Assembly: GCA_017506865.1 (NCBI GenBank)
Contig: JAFCMP010000086.1
Span: forward strand, 1-64,000
DNA from: Tribonema minus
Lineage: Eukaryota; Sar; Xanthophyceae; Tribonematales; Tribonemataceae
Reading direction: 5' to 3'
DNA: 64,000 nt
Shown one piece after another: positions 10,393 to 20,701 of this stretch. The translations under genes and the position numbers were made by a program. The stretch's first letter is position 1, and each line of letters begins with the position of its first letter. The notes under the pieces are model-generated. The model saw only the letters and a list, made by a program, of their open reading frames with translations. It searched no databases and was not told the origin of the DNA.

Positions 10393-12983
10393 CCGTGTCA
10401 AGCCTCACAGTGGTAGACTTGGGGGCGGGCATTGGCAGCTCCGTGAAAGGTGCAATTATGGGAGGGGCGCAGGTGGCATTGGCAGTGGAGATAGATGACA
10501 CATATGCTGCCACCTTTCGCGCATCTCACCCTAACGTGCCCTTGCTGGTGGCAGACTACACATCTGATGAGGTGTGGGACAGGATTATGGAGATAGACCC
10601 TGACCTTGTAACTGCCAGCACCCGTTGTGAAGGCGCCAGCAGACAGCGCTTCAAGCCGGCTGGGGAGATCAGAGTTGATGCAGAGGCAAATCAGGTAACC
10701 CCAGAGTTGGTGAACAAGGCCATTCAGCGAGGCGTGAAATGCCTGATGATTGAAAATGTGCCAGAGATCAGCGAGACAATCAGTGGATAGTTGGCGATTG
10801 AGCATGCGCACCAGGCAGGATACCATGTGTTGTCATTTGAGCTCTCAGGTGCAGACCTAGGGTTCCCTAACCTGCGCAATCGCGTGTTCTTTCTCATCAC
10901 CAGGGGAGACCAAACTGTTGTGGACGCCTTGCGTAGAGTGGCAGGCCGGATTGAGGAGGCCAAGTATGGCGGTCACAAGCAGGAGAGAGTGCAGATTAAC
11001 CCCGGTGAAATGTGGGGCGTGTCTAACCCTGTGTACGTGCTGCCGCCGCGCAATGCCACAGCTCGCTGGACACACGACGCCAAGCGCAGTGCTCCCACTC
11101 TAGTTTCACGCCACTTCCATGTGTTTCGCCAGCCTGCAGACGACCAGATGCGTCGAGGTAACATTGAATTCTCGCTCTCACATTGGTATGTCCCCTCGCA
11201 GGCTGACGTGATGCGAGCGAATGGCTTGTGGTGGATCAAGGTGCCGCCGGGGGTCAGTCAGACTGCCCTGGCAAAAGGGTGTGGCCAGATCGTGCTGGCA
11301 CCAGTCATGTCATTTATTGTGCGCATCTTGCGCACTGAGCCTGTGTTGTTTGACGCGCAGCATCGCCTGCACCCTGCGGCGTCGCGTCTCATTGAGGATG
11401 GCATTTTTGTGCAGACACTTGGCCCGTATGCACTGCCTGAGGAACACCCTCAGGGCGGCACTCTCGTGGGGCCTGTACTCATTGCCTCCTCTCTGCCTAG
11501 CACGCCATTTTTGCGCAAGCTACGGCACATGCAGGGCGCGGTCAAGAGCGCCGGCAACAACAACCGCGAACCAGGACCACAGCCGGCCTCTACCTCAACA
11601 TCAACTTCAAGCACCAGCACGGCAAGAAGCACCGACGCGGACAGCGGTGGAGACACGAGCAACGGCGACGGCAACGCCAGCGGTGAAGACGCTGAAGGCC
11701 ATCGCAGCGGCGGGGCGCGCACGCCAGGTAAGATGACAATGTTGGAAGCATACAACCAAGTGATGGATGAACTTGATGAGCGCTTGGGCAAGAATCACAT
11801 GTCAGAAGACCCAGACGTAGCCGCTACCGCCAATGCTGAATTGCCAGGGTGGGATGATATTCTGCTGGTTGCTGAACAAGGCGCATCGGCGCACAAGCAA
11901 GCTACAGTACGCATTGCCAAACAATACCCAGTAACTGAACCTACAACAGCAGGAGTTGCAGTGTTGGTGACGTGGACAGGGTGGGTGCCGCCGGGCAACT
12001 ATGTGCTAGAAGGGGTAGTAGACCCAAAGGGGCACTGGGCAGTGCGGCGCCAGCGAGAGTTGGTGGAGGAAGGTAATCAAACCAGCACTATAAACATCAC
12101 TATTGTGCAGCGTACCGGTAAGCTGAAACCGGGTGTTAAAGTGGGGCATCTACACTTGTTGGATGAGCAGGTGTGGAACAAGGAGGTACACCAACATTTA
12201 GTAGGCATTACGCGCAGTTTGCTGAAGCTGTCTGCGGAGTCGTTGAGACAGTCTGATACACCTGCGCGTGACAGTAAGTTGGCAGCGGTCAAAGCAAGGA
12301 TAGCGAGTGTTGAACGCAATGATCGTTTGGCCACAGCCTGCTTCATGGTAGCGATGGGGTGTGTCACGCCCGCTGAAGCACGTGCACAGTCGGAAGGGGC
12401 CATAATTGGAACAGCTGCAGAGGATTTGTTTGCGCAGAGTAGTGCGCAAGGTTGGGGGCGCCAAGTTGAAGTTGAGGGGGTGAACACTGCTGATGACAGA
12501 ACAACCCCTGTAGCAGGCACGGTACCGGGGGTACGACCACCTGCAGAGCCCCCACCAGTAAAAACTTCACGCACTGCAGTCTCAGAAACTCACGCTAGAA
12601 CTAAACAGGAAGCAAAGATTGATGTAGAATCGCCACCTGGTGTTGACACTGGCGCAGGTACAGAACCTGGTAATGAGTGCACGGACGAAGAAGCAGTGCA
12701 GCGAGCGCGGGAGTTGGAGTGGTTTGCCGCGTTCAAAATAGGGGAAATGGATCACCTTACAAACAAGCAGAAAGAGGTTTCAACGGATTTGCTGCGCAGC
12801 ATGGCTAGGAAAGGTATCTTCTCATTTGATGGCAGGCCAGGACAGACGTCGTTGGTCCGTCACCACATTGATGTAGGGGATGCTAAACCAGTACGTGCAA
12901 GATTGCGCAAGTACAGCTTGAAGGAGCTAGAAGTGCTGTGGAAGGAGATAGATTTTTTGATAAAGGTTAGGGTTAGGGTGTGA
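10281..12983 (+). pseudogene. Cytosine-5 DNA methyltransferase domain and pre-RT region of the polyprotein
   Basis: One frame interrupted by TAG at 10788-10790. Methyltransferase motifs in order: motif I VVDLGAGIGS (about 10411, S-adenosylmethionine binding); a motif II-like acidic residue in LAVEIDD; motif IV PDLVTASTRCEGAS with the catalytic Cys codon at 10626-10628; motif VI MIENVPEI (about 10746); motif VIII-like GADLGFPNLRNRVFFL (about 10850). The residue before the Cys is Arg where the family almost always has Pro (PPCQ). The target-recognition part appears short. Downstream, 11.55-11.75 kb is Ser/Thr-rich linker, and 11.95-12.17 kb resembles the segment found before RT in gypsy polyproteins (ITIVQRTGKLKPGVKVGHLH). 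The frame enters the first RT residues (VRARLRKYSLKELEVLWKEI) and is then broken by telomere-like repeats. Confidence 0.82.
12964..12979 (+). repeat. Telomere-like insertion inside the RT coding sequence
   Basis: The bases AGGTTAGGGTTAGGGT sit exactly where a gypsy RT should read IDFLI(K/R)-x-GVIEPSNSPW. The frame before (to ATAAAG) and after (GTGATTGAACCG) is normal RT, but the two are out of phase across this block. It contains two TTAGGG units. Confidence 0.8.
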
Positions 12984-13633
12984 TTGAACCGTCAAATTCG
13001 CCTTGAAACTCTCCTTTGATGATAATACCCAAGCCGGATGGGGGGTTGCGAGTAGTGCAAGACTTGAGGGCGATTAATCAGGCAGTCAAAGAAAAGGGCA
13101 GCGGCCAAGATGGTTTTCCGCTGCCACGCATTGATGAGGTGCATTCAGCGTTGAATGGCTCTGAGTGGTTCAGCTCTATGGACGCAGTAGCTGGATTTTG
13201 GCATGTTGAACTTGATAGAGAATCCAGGCCACTAACAGCATTTCAGACCAAATGGGGGTGCTACCAATGGAAGGTGGGACCCATGGGGCTCATGAATATG
13301 CCATCTACTTTTCAGCGTCTGATGCAGTTGGCCATGGGGCATGATGCGTTGTGGGTGTATGCATTAGTGTATGTGGACGATATTTTGGTTTTCAGCAAGA
13401 CTTTTGAGGAACACATGAGGCATTTGACGGTAGTGCTGAGCCGCTTGCTCTCCGTTGGTATCAAGCTGAAGCCATCAAAGTGTCATTTCGCAATGAAGGA
13501 GGTCAAGTTTCTGGGCCACATAGTGGATGCGCGAGGTAAACGTGTGGACCCATCAAAAGTGGCAGCAATCGACAAGATACCACTTCCCACTGACCTCCAT
13601 GCGTTCTTTCTCATGTATGGCAGCATATTATAG
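12980..13633 (+). pseudogene. Ty3/gypsy reverse transcriptase core
   Basis: Reads VIEPSNSP-stop-NSPLMIIPKPDGGLRVVQDLRAIN, where the TGA at 13004 replaces an expected Trp codon, then FPLPRIDEVHSAL, SSMDAVAGFWHVELD (motif A Asp), FQTKWGCYQWKVGPMGLMN (motif B), ALVYVDDILVFSK (catalytic YVDD, about 13368-13382) and VKFLGHIVD. This is the standard set of gypsy RT motifs. The frame is lost near 13600 and continues at 13527-15644 in a different phase. Confidence 0.9.
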
Positions 13634-15644
13634 GCAGTACATTTCCCATTTTTCTACAATCACGGAGCCCCTGGTAAACCTCACGCGCAAAGGTGTGCCG
13701 TTTGAGCTTTCTGATGATTGTGTAGCAGCTTGGCAGGTTTTGAAGGAGGCGCTAAAAACGTCCCCTGTGCTAGCTCATCCAAACTTGAAGGGGATCCTTA
13801 ATGGTACAGTCAAGCTGGTATTGCAAACAGATGCTTCAGACTATGGAGTGGGAGCAGTGCTGACGCAAATTTGTCCTGTCAATGGTGAGCATCCCATAGG
13901 ATAGTATAGTAGGACTTTAAAAACTGCTGAGCGCAACTACGGCACCTATGATAGAGAAGCGCTAGCGGCCGTGGAAGGGGTTCACTACTTCAGGCAGTTT
14001 TTGGATAATGGCAACACGTTTACTCTACAAACTGATCACTCTGCGCTAGCGCATCTCATGGGTGGCTCAGAACCGCGAACTAAGCGGCAAGAACGTCACA
14101 TATCAGAACTGCAAGAATACAACATGGATATAGTACATAGGCCTGGTAAAGAGAATGGTGATGCAGATGCTCTCTCTCGTATCAGGGACGGTGCTTATGT
14201 CATGATGTCTGCAGGAGTTGACCTCTCTGTGAATGCAGCGCAGACCTCGCCGCATGGGGGCGTGCAGAGGCCCACACCTGACACCAAAGAAAGAATTGCA
14301 GTGCCTGTTCGTGCTTTTAACGACGTTGAGAAGACAGGTGAAGTGCAGTGCTCGAGAGTGCAGGTCAGCATGACAGCAGTGGCGCAATTGTGGCCAGAGG
14401 GAGAGGATGATCACCCAGGAGAACCAACGCTGGACGATGGAGACAAGTTTGACAGCGACGAAGAAACAGGTGGTTCAGTAAAGGTTAGGAAGCAGCAGCT
14501 TCCAGTTTTTCAGTCGAGTGACTTAGCAGATTCTTTGGGCAGCGATCCAGTGCTTGGTAAGGTTGTGAAATACCTGCAAGCAAAAGCCAGTAGTAGGGCT
14601 CACGGTCTAACCCCAGTTGAAGTTGAAGAGGCGCGTGCTTTTGAACGTGCAGGTTATTATATGCGCGAAGGAAAGATGTATATTGCTGCAGGGGGAAGGT
14701 CACACAGGGCAGGGACAGACTTGTTGGTTATACCAAAGGCTCTGCGCGAGCGCGTGTTGCTTGAGTGTCATGACGGTGCAATTGGGGGAGGCCACAGTGG
14801 TTTTGCTCGCACCTATGACAAGGTTAGGCGCAGGTACTTTTGGCCAGGCATGTATGCGGATGTTTTTCATTGGGTGCTTTCTTGCATGGCGTGTCAAAAG
14901 CGCGAGTCAAGGCGTGATGCACGAATTAGGGTACATGGCTTTGGAGATATTGATTTGCAACATGCATTCCAGTTGGTAGGGTTTGATATAGTAGGTCCTC
15001 TGCCAACATCAGACGATGGCAACCGTTTTATTTTGGTTTTCACGGACTACCTCACTAGGTGGCCGGAGGCCTTTGCAATCCCTGATAAGTCAGCCCAGAC
15101 GGTAGCGCGCATCATCGTTAGTGAAATAGTACCTAGGCATGGGTGCCCGCAGATGTTCCTGTGTGATAATGCGAAAGAGTTTAGGGGAGCGTTGATGAAA
15201 GAGCTGACCAGATTGCTGGGCGTTGAGCAATGTTTCACTTCACCCTACCACCCCGCATGCAACGGTCTCACTGAGCGCACCAATGGCTCACTTGTGAACA
15301 TTTTGTCCATGCTTGTAGAAGACAATCAACGTAACTGGGATCGTGTGCTCCCGCAGGCCCTCTTCAATCACCGCGCTTGCACTAACACCACCTATGGCAT
15401 GTCACCTTTCCGCATGCTGTACGGTCGCGAGCCGTTGTTGCCGTTTGAGGCTATGCTAGGAGATATACGTCTGTCTAAGTTGTCCAACAGGTGGCGTACC
15501 GCCGCAGAGCACCTGGAGGCTACCCATGACGCTATACGGGAGGGCTACCGCCCTGGTCCAATCATCGCGTCAAGAGCAGGAGGAGAGACTGCGCGAAGAA
15601 GCGGCAAAGGAGAAGGGCTATGCACGGCGCTTCCAACCCGGTGA
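13527..15644 (+). pseudogene. RNase H and integrase of the gypsy-type element
   Basis: The frame has one stop (TAG, 13902-13904), where HPIG-stop-YSRTL replaces the usual I-x-Y-x-S-R-x-L. RNase H is seen as VLQTDASDYGVGAVL, REALAAVEGVHYFRQFL and LQTDHSALAHL, followed by RPGKENGDADALSR, the conserved end of the domain. Integrase follows: an HHCC zinc-binding segment (LLECHDGAIGGGHSG...CMACQKR, about 14760-14900), then the DDE core with Asp in VGFDIVGPLP (about 14980), Asp in FLCDNAKEF (about 15160) and Glu in CNGLTERTNGSL (about 15275). The frame is lost near 15560. Confidence 0.9.
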
Positions 15645-16296
15645 TACAGTACTAGTCCATTATCCGCCTGTGCGCAAGGGTCTGAGCCGCAAGTTGAAGG
15701 CAGAGCGTTGGCTGGGCCCCTTTGTAGTAGAGAGGCGTATACCGGGCTTAGACACTTATGTCTTGCGTGCAACGCATCAGGGTCAGGTGATGTTGAAGTA
15801 CGTCCACTGCAGTAGACTGAAGCTTGTGAAAGAGAGGCATGCAGTGGTGGAAACACCCCCTTTGACAAACGTTCCGCAGGAAAAGCGAGTTACCTCCACC
15901 CTTGACGCAGCTGATAAACCAGTAACGCCAGCAGCCTCAACGCTGCCACGCACTCCATGCCGCTATGCCAAGGGTGATATTGTGAAGGTGTCTCTGAAAG
16001 CTTGGAATGAGACATCGACTGACAGTTGTGATGGCTATGTGGTACATGTACAGGCCAATGGTATGGTGGAGTTCATTTGCCCAGTTGACGCTCCCGAACC
16101 AGATGAGCTGATTGCGCAATTGCAGGATTTTGCCGGCCGCTATCGAGGAAGGGCAGCCAGGGGCGACAAGCATTTCACCAATCTCATCTACACGCTCCAC
16201 CATACTTCATCTTTCCTCACAGAGCGTGTAGGCACATTCTGGCACCCTCCTGCCGCTGCAGCGCGAGTGCTCACCTTCACCGACGGGAGCACGTGA
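15526..16296 (+). pseudogene. Integrase C-terminal GPY/F-like domain and element C-terminus
   Basis: Continues the integrase in a shifted frame. It reads RRFQPGDTVLVHYP and WLGPFVVERRIPGLDTYVL, the GPY/F module that follows the gypsy integrase core, then KYVHCSRLKLVK. A further 150 residues include a second small segment RYAKGDIVKVSLKAWNE...CDGYVVHVQANGMVEF that looks like a beta-rich, possibly chromatin-reading, fold. I do not recognise a canonical chromodomain. The frame closes at TGA 16294. Confidence 0.75.
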
Positions 16297-17607
16297 TTAC
16301 GCACAAACTTGACAACTCACCTCACTGTTATTTTGGGCGCAGGATGACGCGCTCTCAACTCAAAGCTTTTGATTATACGGCGTGGGTCCCACGTTGGTGC
16401 TCATCCCAGAGCCCGTAAGGGCGCCTTTCTTGAATTGTCTGCCTCATGTGCTGAATGAGTCAGGACACAAGAACTTCAACTTCAAGATTCGAGGCGCGAG
16501 GCGGGCGATCCAAGTTTGTCCAAGTCTCAAGAAATGCGGCGATGGCCGTTGTGGACGATGGGCATACCTGGGGGGGGGGGGGCAAGCATACTGGGAGTAC
16601 CGAGTGCCCGCTGCGATAGCTGGTGAGGCCATCAGGCCCTTGACGTGCGTATGGGCGCCAGCACAGTGCACGCGAAGTTGAAGTGTCGCGTTGACTGCGG
16701 AGGTGATCAGGCCGCGGTATAGTAGCATTGCCGCAGTGTTCCCCTAGTGATTTTGCTGCTAATCACATCAATGACGTAGCAGTAACGATGTAGATGTGTA
16801 GCAGGCCACCTGGGTTCAAGTCCAGTCCTGTGAGACGATACCTCTGCGTGGTGGGTGGGTCACATGTGGACATGGATGAACTGCCAGTCCCATACATAGA
16901 CCAAACTGATTCAAGGTCATCATAGTGCCACCCACTTGAAGTTCAAAAATTCCCTACCTACTCCAAACTACTCCAACCAAAATTACTGCAGCAGCGAGCA
17001 ACCGTGATTGGGTTCATGGGCGCCTCCCGTCTGCCTGTCATCATCTCCAGTCAGCCAAAAAATAAGGCAGGCTCGGGTGGCAGTCCGTCGTGCCTGAAAT
17101 TGTTCTCATGGCCAGCTGTGTCGTGGGTCCTCGGAATGGCATTACGGTGGTATTAGATATATATACATACTCCCGTGTGATGCGGCAGTGGCACCTTAAT
17201 GTGTGACCCCGTCCGCCTGGTAGTGGCGCTCAGGTGCTCCCATTTTCGGGGGTGATGTTGAGAGGAGGCGCTACCAGATCGGTCGCGAGTGCCCTGGAGA
17301 GGGACTGCTCGTTACGTTGATCACACACCCCTTTAGAAAATAATATCAGTCCCCGAGCAGACAGTGGCGTGGCACGCCTGACTTCCTGATTTCTACCAGC
17401 GTCTTAAAGAGGGGCCAGCTAACCTGAAATGTGCTGATTGTTGCCCGTTTATCATGTGGTAACCTCAACTCCAGGAACATCCCTGTGAAATCTGCTGAGA
17501 AGCTGTTGCGAAATTATGTGACTCGCATGCACGGCGCACAGTGTTGTTATTTGACTGGCCGCTTTTCTTTTGATCCATGCGCCTGGGTGTCGATGGATGA
17601 GGGCGTA
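16297..17607 (+). other. 3' untranslated region of the retrotransposon
   Basis: 1.3 kb between the last open frame and the 3' LTR, without credible coding content. It has a G12 run at 16570-16581 and a tRNA-B-box-like GGTTCAAGTCC at 16811 that does not fold into a tRNA. The purine-rich GGATGAGGG at 17594-17603 just before the LTR is the likely polypurine tract. Confidence 0.6.
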
Positions 17608-17916
17608 TGTCGTAAAGCGGCTCCCTATCTGGCTAGTTCAACCTAAGGGGGAGTTTCCCCTTGGATCATACTTCAACTGTGTGCGGGAACGCTGTAGGGC
17701 TTAGTAATCAGACACGACTTTAACCTTCAACATGGCACAGCTTCTTCTGCTTCTACCTGTTTAGCCACGCTTGCATATCACGGTGATATTGCACTTGGGG
17801 AGGGCGCTCCGGTCCACCTCCCACGGCACCAGGCAGTGGGCATTTCCGGCTGTTTCAATTCAAGGTTGAGACTGAGTCTCACACACTTCACCCTCTGTGG
17901 TTGACACACCACCACA
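17608..17916 (+). repeat. 3' LTR of the gypsy-type element
   Basis: Matches 4969-5277 over 309 bp with five substitutions. ACTTG at 17916-17920 repeats the 4964-4968 flank and marks the target duplication. The insertion site is only about 160 bp upstream of the first lectin exon. Confidence 0.95.
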
Positions 17917-18080
17917 CTTGGAGCGCAGCCTTTAACTGGCACCCCTGGATTTTCTTCAGGTCTTTTCAGCGAAAATTCCGCATCCGCGACCGTTCTGCGT
18001 TTTGTTTTTTGTGTGTCGGAGGCCAGCAGCGCACAGCAGCAGCGGCAACTCAGACGGCGCAAGCTCGTGTTCTCGCACAG

Positions 18081-20106
18081 ATGGATGCATCCATGCGTTG
18101 GGTGGGTGAGCTGCTTCTGGCTTTGCAAAGGCTTCTGGGTGTGAAATGTCATCACATGCTGATGCCAGGAGAGCGGCTCAATCGAGGCCAATCCATCTAT
18201 GCCAATCAATACAAGCTCCAGCAAGAAGGTAAATCACTGACTATCACTACTACCTATGTGCCTCTGCTGCATGCTCTGTTACAACTTCCGGATCAACCAC
18301 ACCGTGTGACCTGAATGCTTTTGATTTCGCATCTTCAACGGCTCTTGTAGACCAGCCACTGACAGATGCCCTGCGAGCTTTCAACTCAAGTGATGGATCT
18401 GCACACTGAAATGCATTCACACCGTCATGCCTTTCGGTTGAGTGCCTGGCACTTGCAGTGCTGCACGCAGCGCGTAACAAGCCACTTTAAGTATCCAGAC
18501 GACGTTAGCAATTGTGCTGGTCAATTACCTTTTCAAGAAAATAGCACCGGCACACACCTGGACTCATAGTTGTAGGCCACTCGTCTCCCTTGTTGCTCCA
18601 TTTCAAAGATTTGCTCCATTTGCAGGTCCCCTTTAGTCAGTGCCTGCCGTGTCTTTTTGATGCAGACACAGCAGGTTGTTCATACCCTAATCTATGCATG
18701 CGAAAAGGCGGCTCCAAGCAAGTCGCTGAGTCTCTACCTGTAGTGTGTCATCATCCCACCATTGTTCTCACGCGTCCGTGCTTTGCAGACCAGAAACTGG
18801 TTCTTTACCAGGGCACCGTCCCCATTTGGTCCAACGGCTGCCAGCACTGCGGGGTCATGTACACAATCATGCAGCACGATGGCAATTTGGTGTCGTACGA
18901 CAAGACTGGTCAGCCCGTCTGGTCGACCGACACACACGCAGCGGGCGCGTGCCTGATGGTGAGGTTCGTGGGCCTGCTTGGCGTGGTCGCCAGCCTCAAT
19001 ATGTTCTGCAGTTTCGAGGGTGCAGAGGTGCTGTGGGAGTGCAAAGGCCGCAAGAGAGCCCTGCACAACAACCTTATCGAATGGACAGGCGCCGGACGCT
19101 ACGACCCGAACTGGAGCTGTGGCACGCCCTTCGACATGTCGCCTGGGAAAAGCGTGTTCCGCAGGAGCCGGAACGCGCATACCTTACAGCCCATGGAGCG
19201 GCTTGACTGTGGGCAGCACATTGCTGCTGGGCAGTACCGGCTTGTTCAGCAAGAAGGTGCGCAGGCTGCACACCACGCTCTGCAGTTGGTCCTGTGTGAA
19301 TGGGGTGATGTGCAACCTGTTGAGCACTGCCCAGCGCTGCTCATTTTCACAGTACTGCAGTCAACGACCTGTTCATGAGGTGTCGTGGCACGTGTGAGCA
19401 CCATGTCCGACAGCTCTTGCCAGTGTCGCTCATGTGCCCATTTCAGCCACATTTGCCGTGCAGCACGCACTGCAATGCACAGATACCGTTGTCAAGTGAA
19501 AAGAGTATTCTCAACAATGTGGGGACGGCATTGGCGGCTGACCACACTGTGGCAACTTGTCACCCAGAGCTGTACAATCTTTTCATTTGTTTCCATAGTG
19601 ACATCAGGCTGATGTCTGATATGGGCTGCATTGCTGTGCATATATAGGCACCTTTGTGCAAGTGTTGACTGGCTCAGCATTGAGCTGCTCTCACATGTTG
19701 CCATTTCGATAAGTCGTTACTGCTACTCCCCCATCTGCGTCTGGTTGGAAACGAACACAATCGTCGTGACGCAGCCTTGTTTGTTGAATGCGCCCCGACT
19801 CTTGCAGATCACAACCTGGTCCTCTACCACAATGGTGCGCAGAAATGGGCAAACAACCGCACGGGCTCTGATGCCATGTACACCTTGCTGCACCTAGACG
19901 GCTACCTGGCTTCGTACAACAGCAGCCATCGCTGCGTGTGGTCTTCGTCGAGCGTTGGCGACGGCGCCGCGCAAGAGGGGGCGCAGCTTGTGCTCACGCA
20001 GGATGGACTGCTGGGCTTGGTGCTGGAGGATCCCGTGAGGGTGCTGTGGGAGTGCCTCGGGCGTCAAGTTGAGCTTTGCCAATGCCTCCAAGAGAACAAG
20101 ACGTAG
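18081..20106 (+). CDS. Bulb-type (mannose-binding) lectin-domain protein
   Basis: Three exons: 18081 (or earlier) to 18228, 18789-19256 and 19808-20106. Both introns are phase 1 and rebuild the same GAx Asp codon, so LQQE-D-QKLVLYQG and VQQE-D-HNLVLYHN read through cleanly. Each lectin unit has the B-lectin pattern: L-x-x-GQxI-x-x-xQYxL-x-QQ, then LVLYxxG, then QHDGNLVSYDKTGQPVWST (exon 2) or LHLDGYLASYNS...VWSS (exon 3), and a closing VLWEC in both. Family knowledge: such domains bind mannose through the QxDxNxVxY motif. Exon 2 keeps QHDGNLVSY closely; exon 3 (LHLDGYLAS) is more degenerate. No signal peptide is clear. The true start is uncertain, because the frame is open upstream to 17901 and the LTR insertion lies immediately 5'. 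Confidence 0.75.
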
Positions 20107-20176
20107 TGTTATTTGATATTTGTGTTGCCTCCGCAACTTGCAGCAGGAGCAGGCAGCAGCGCCAGCAGCGTACACT

Positions 20177-20701
20177 GCAGTGGCAGCAGCAGCGCAGCAG
20201 CAGCAACTCAGACGGTGCAAGCTCGAAGTCTCGCACCAATCGATGCATCCATGCGTTGCCAATGAGTGGGTGAGATGCCTCGGCTTTACAAAGGCTCCTG
20301 GGTTTCAAGTGTCATCACATGCTGATGCCAGGAGAGCGGCTCAATCGAGGCCAATTCATCATATGCCAATCAATACAAGCTCCAGCAAGAAGGTAATTCA
20401 CTGACTATCACTACTACCTGTGTGCTGCTGCTGGCTGCTGCTGCTACTGTGCAGGTAGCATGTATACTCTATTACAACTTCCGAACCAATCCTACCTTGA
20501 ATTGCTTTTCACTTCGCATGCGGCAGACGCTTTAACAGCTCTTGTAAGCCAGCCACTGGCAGTAGACCAGCCACCTGCGAGCTTTCAACTCAAGTGATGG
20601 ATCTGCAGACTGAAAATGCATTCAGACCGTCATGCCTTTCGGTTGGCTGCCTGGCACTTGCAGTGCTGCATATAACGCGCAACAAGCCACTTTCAGCATC
20701 C
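20177..20701 (+). pseudogene. Decayed duplicate of the first lectin exon and its flanks
   Basis: About 0.5 kb that repeats 18021-18497, including 'atgctgatgccaggagagcgg', the same 5' splice site context (caagaaggtaa) and downstream 'acaagccacttt'. Relative to the first copy one base is inserted (tcatcatatgcc against tccatctatgcc), so the segment that reads RGQSIYANQYKLQQE in the first copy is out of frame here. It lies just after the stop codon of the lectin gene, so it is a tandem duplication that never acquired, or has lost, the following exons. Confidence 0.75.

Larger units (their letters stand above)
4969..17916 (+). mobile_element. Full-length Ty3/gypsy-type LTR retrotransposon carrying a DNA methyltransferase
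   Basis: A 12.9-kb element bounded by two 309-bp direct LTRs and flanked by the short duplication (A)CTTG (4964-4968 and 17916-17920). Domain order on the plus strand is gag, aspartic protease, cytosine-5 DNA methyltransferase, pre-RT spacer, reverse transcriptase, RNase H, integrase and a C-terminal GPY/F-like region. RT before integrase is the Ty3/gypsy order. The frame is broken by at least five frameshifts (about 9.52, 10.30, 12.97, 13.60 and 15.56 kb) and by in-frame stops at 10788, 13004 and 13902, so the copy as read cannot make a complete polyprotein. The LTRs differ at only five positions, so the insertion is fairly recent; some breaks could be assembly indels. Methyltransferase-bearing gypsy elements are known from charophyte algae and dinoflagellates. 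Confidence 0.93.

Noticed and set aside
16790..16850. Possible tRNA gene (GGTTCAAGTCC, B-box-like)
   Set aside because: I could not build an acceptor stem, D-arm or anticodon arm around it, and it lies in the 3' untranslated part of the retrotransposon.
18734..19206. Antisense and alternative frames over lectin exon 2
   Set aside because: The sense frame contains the B-lectin motif and splices in phase at both ends; the others contain no domain.
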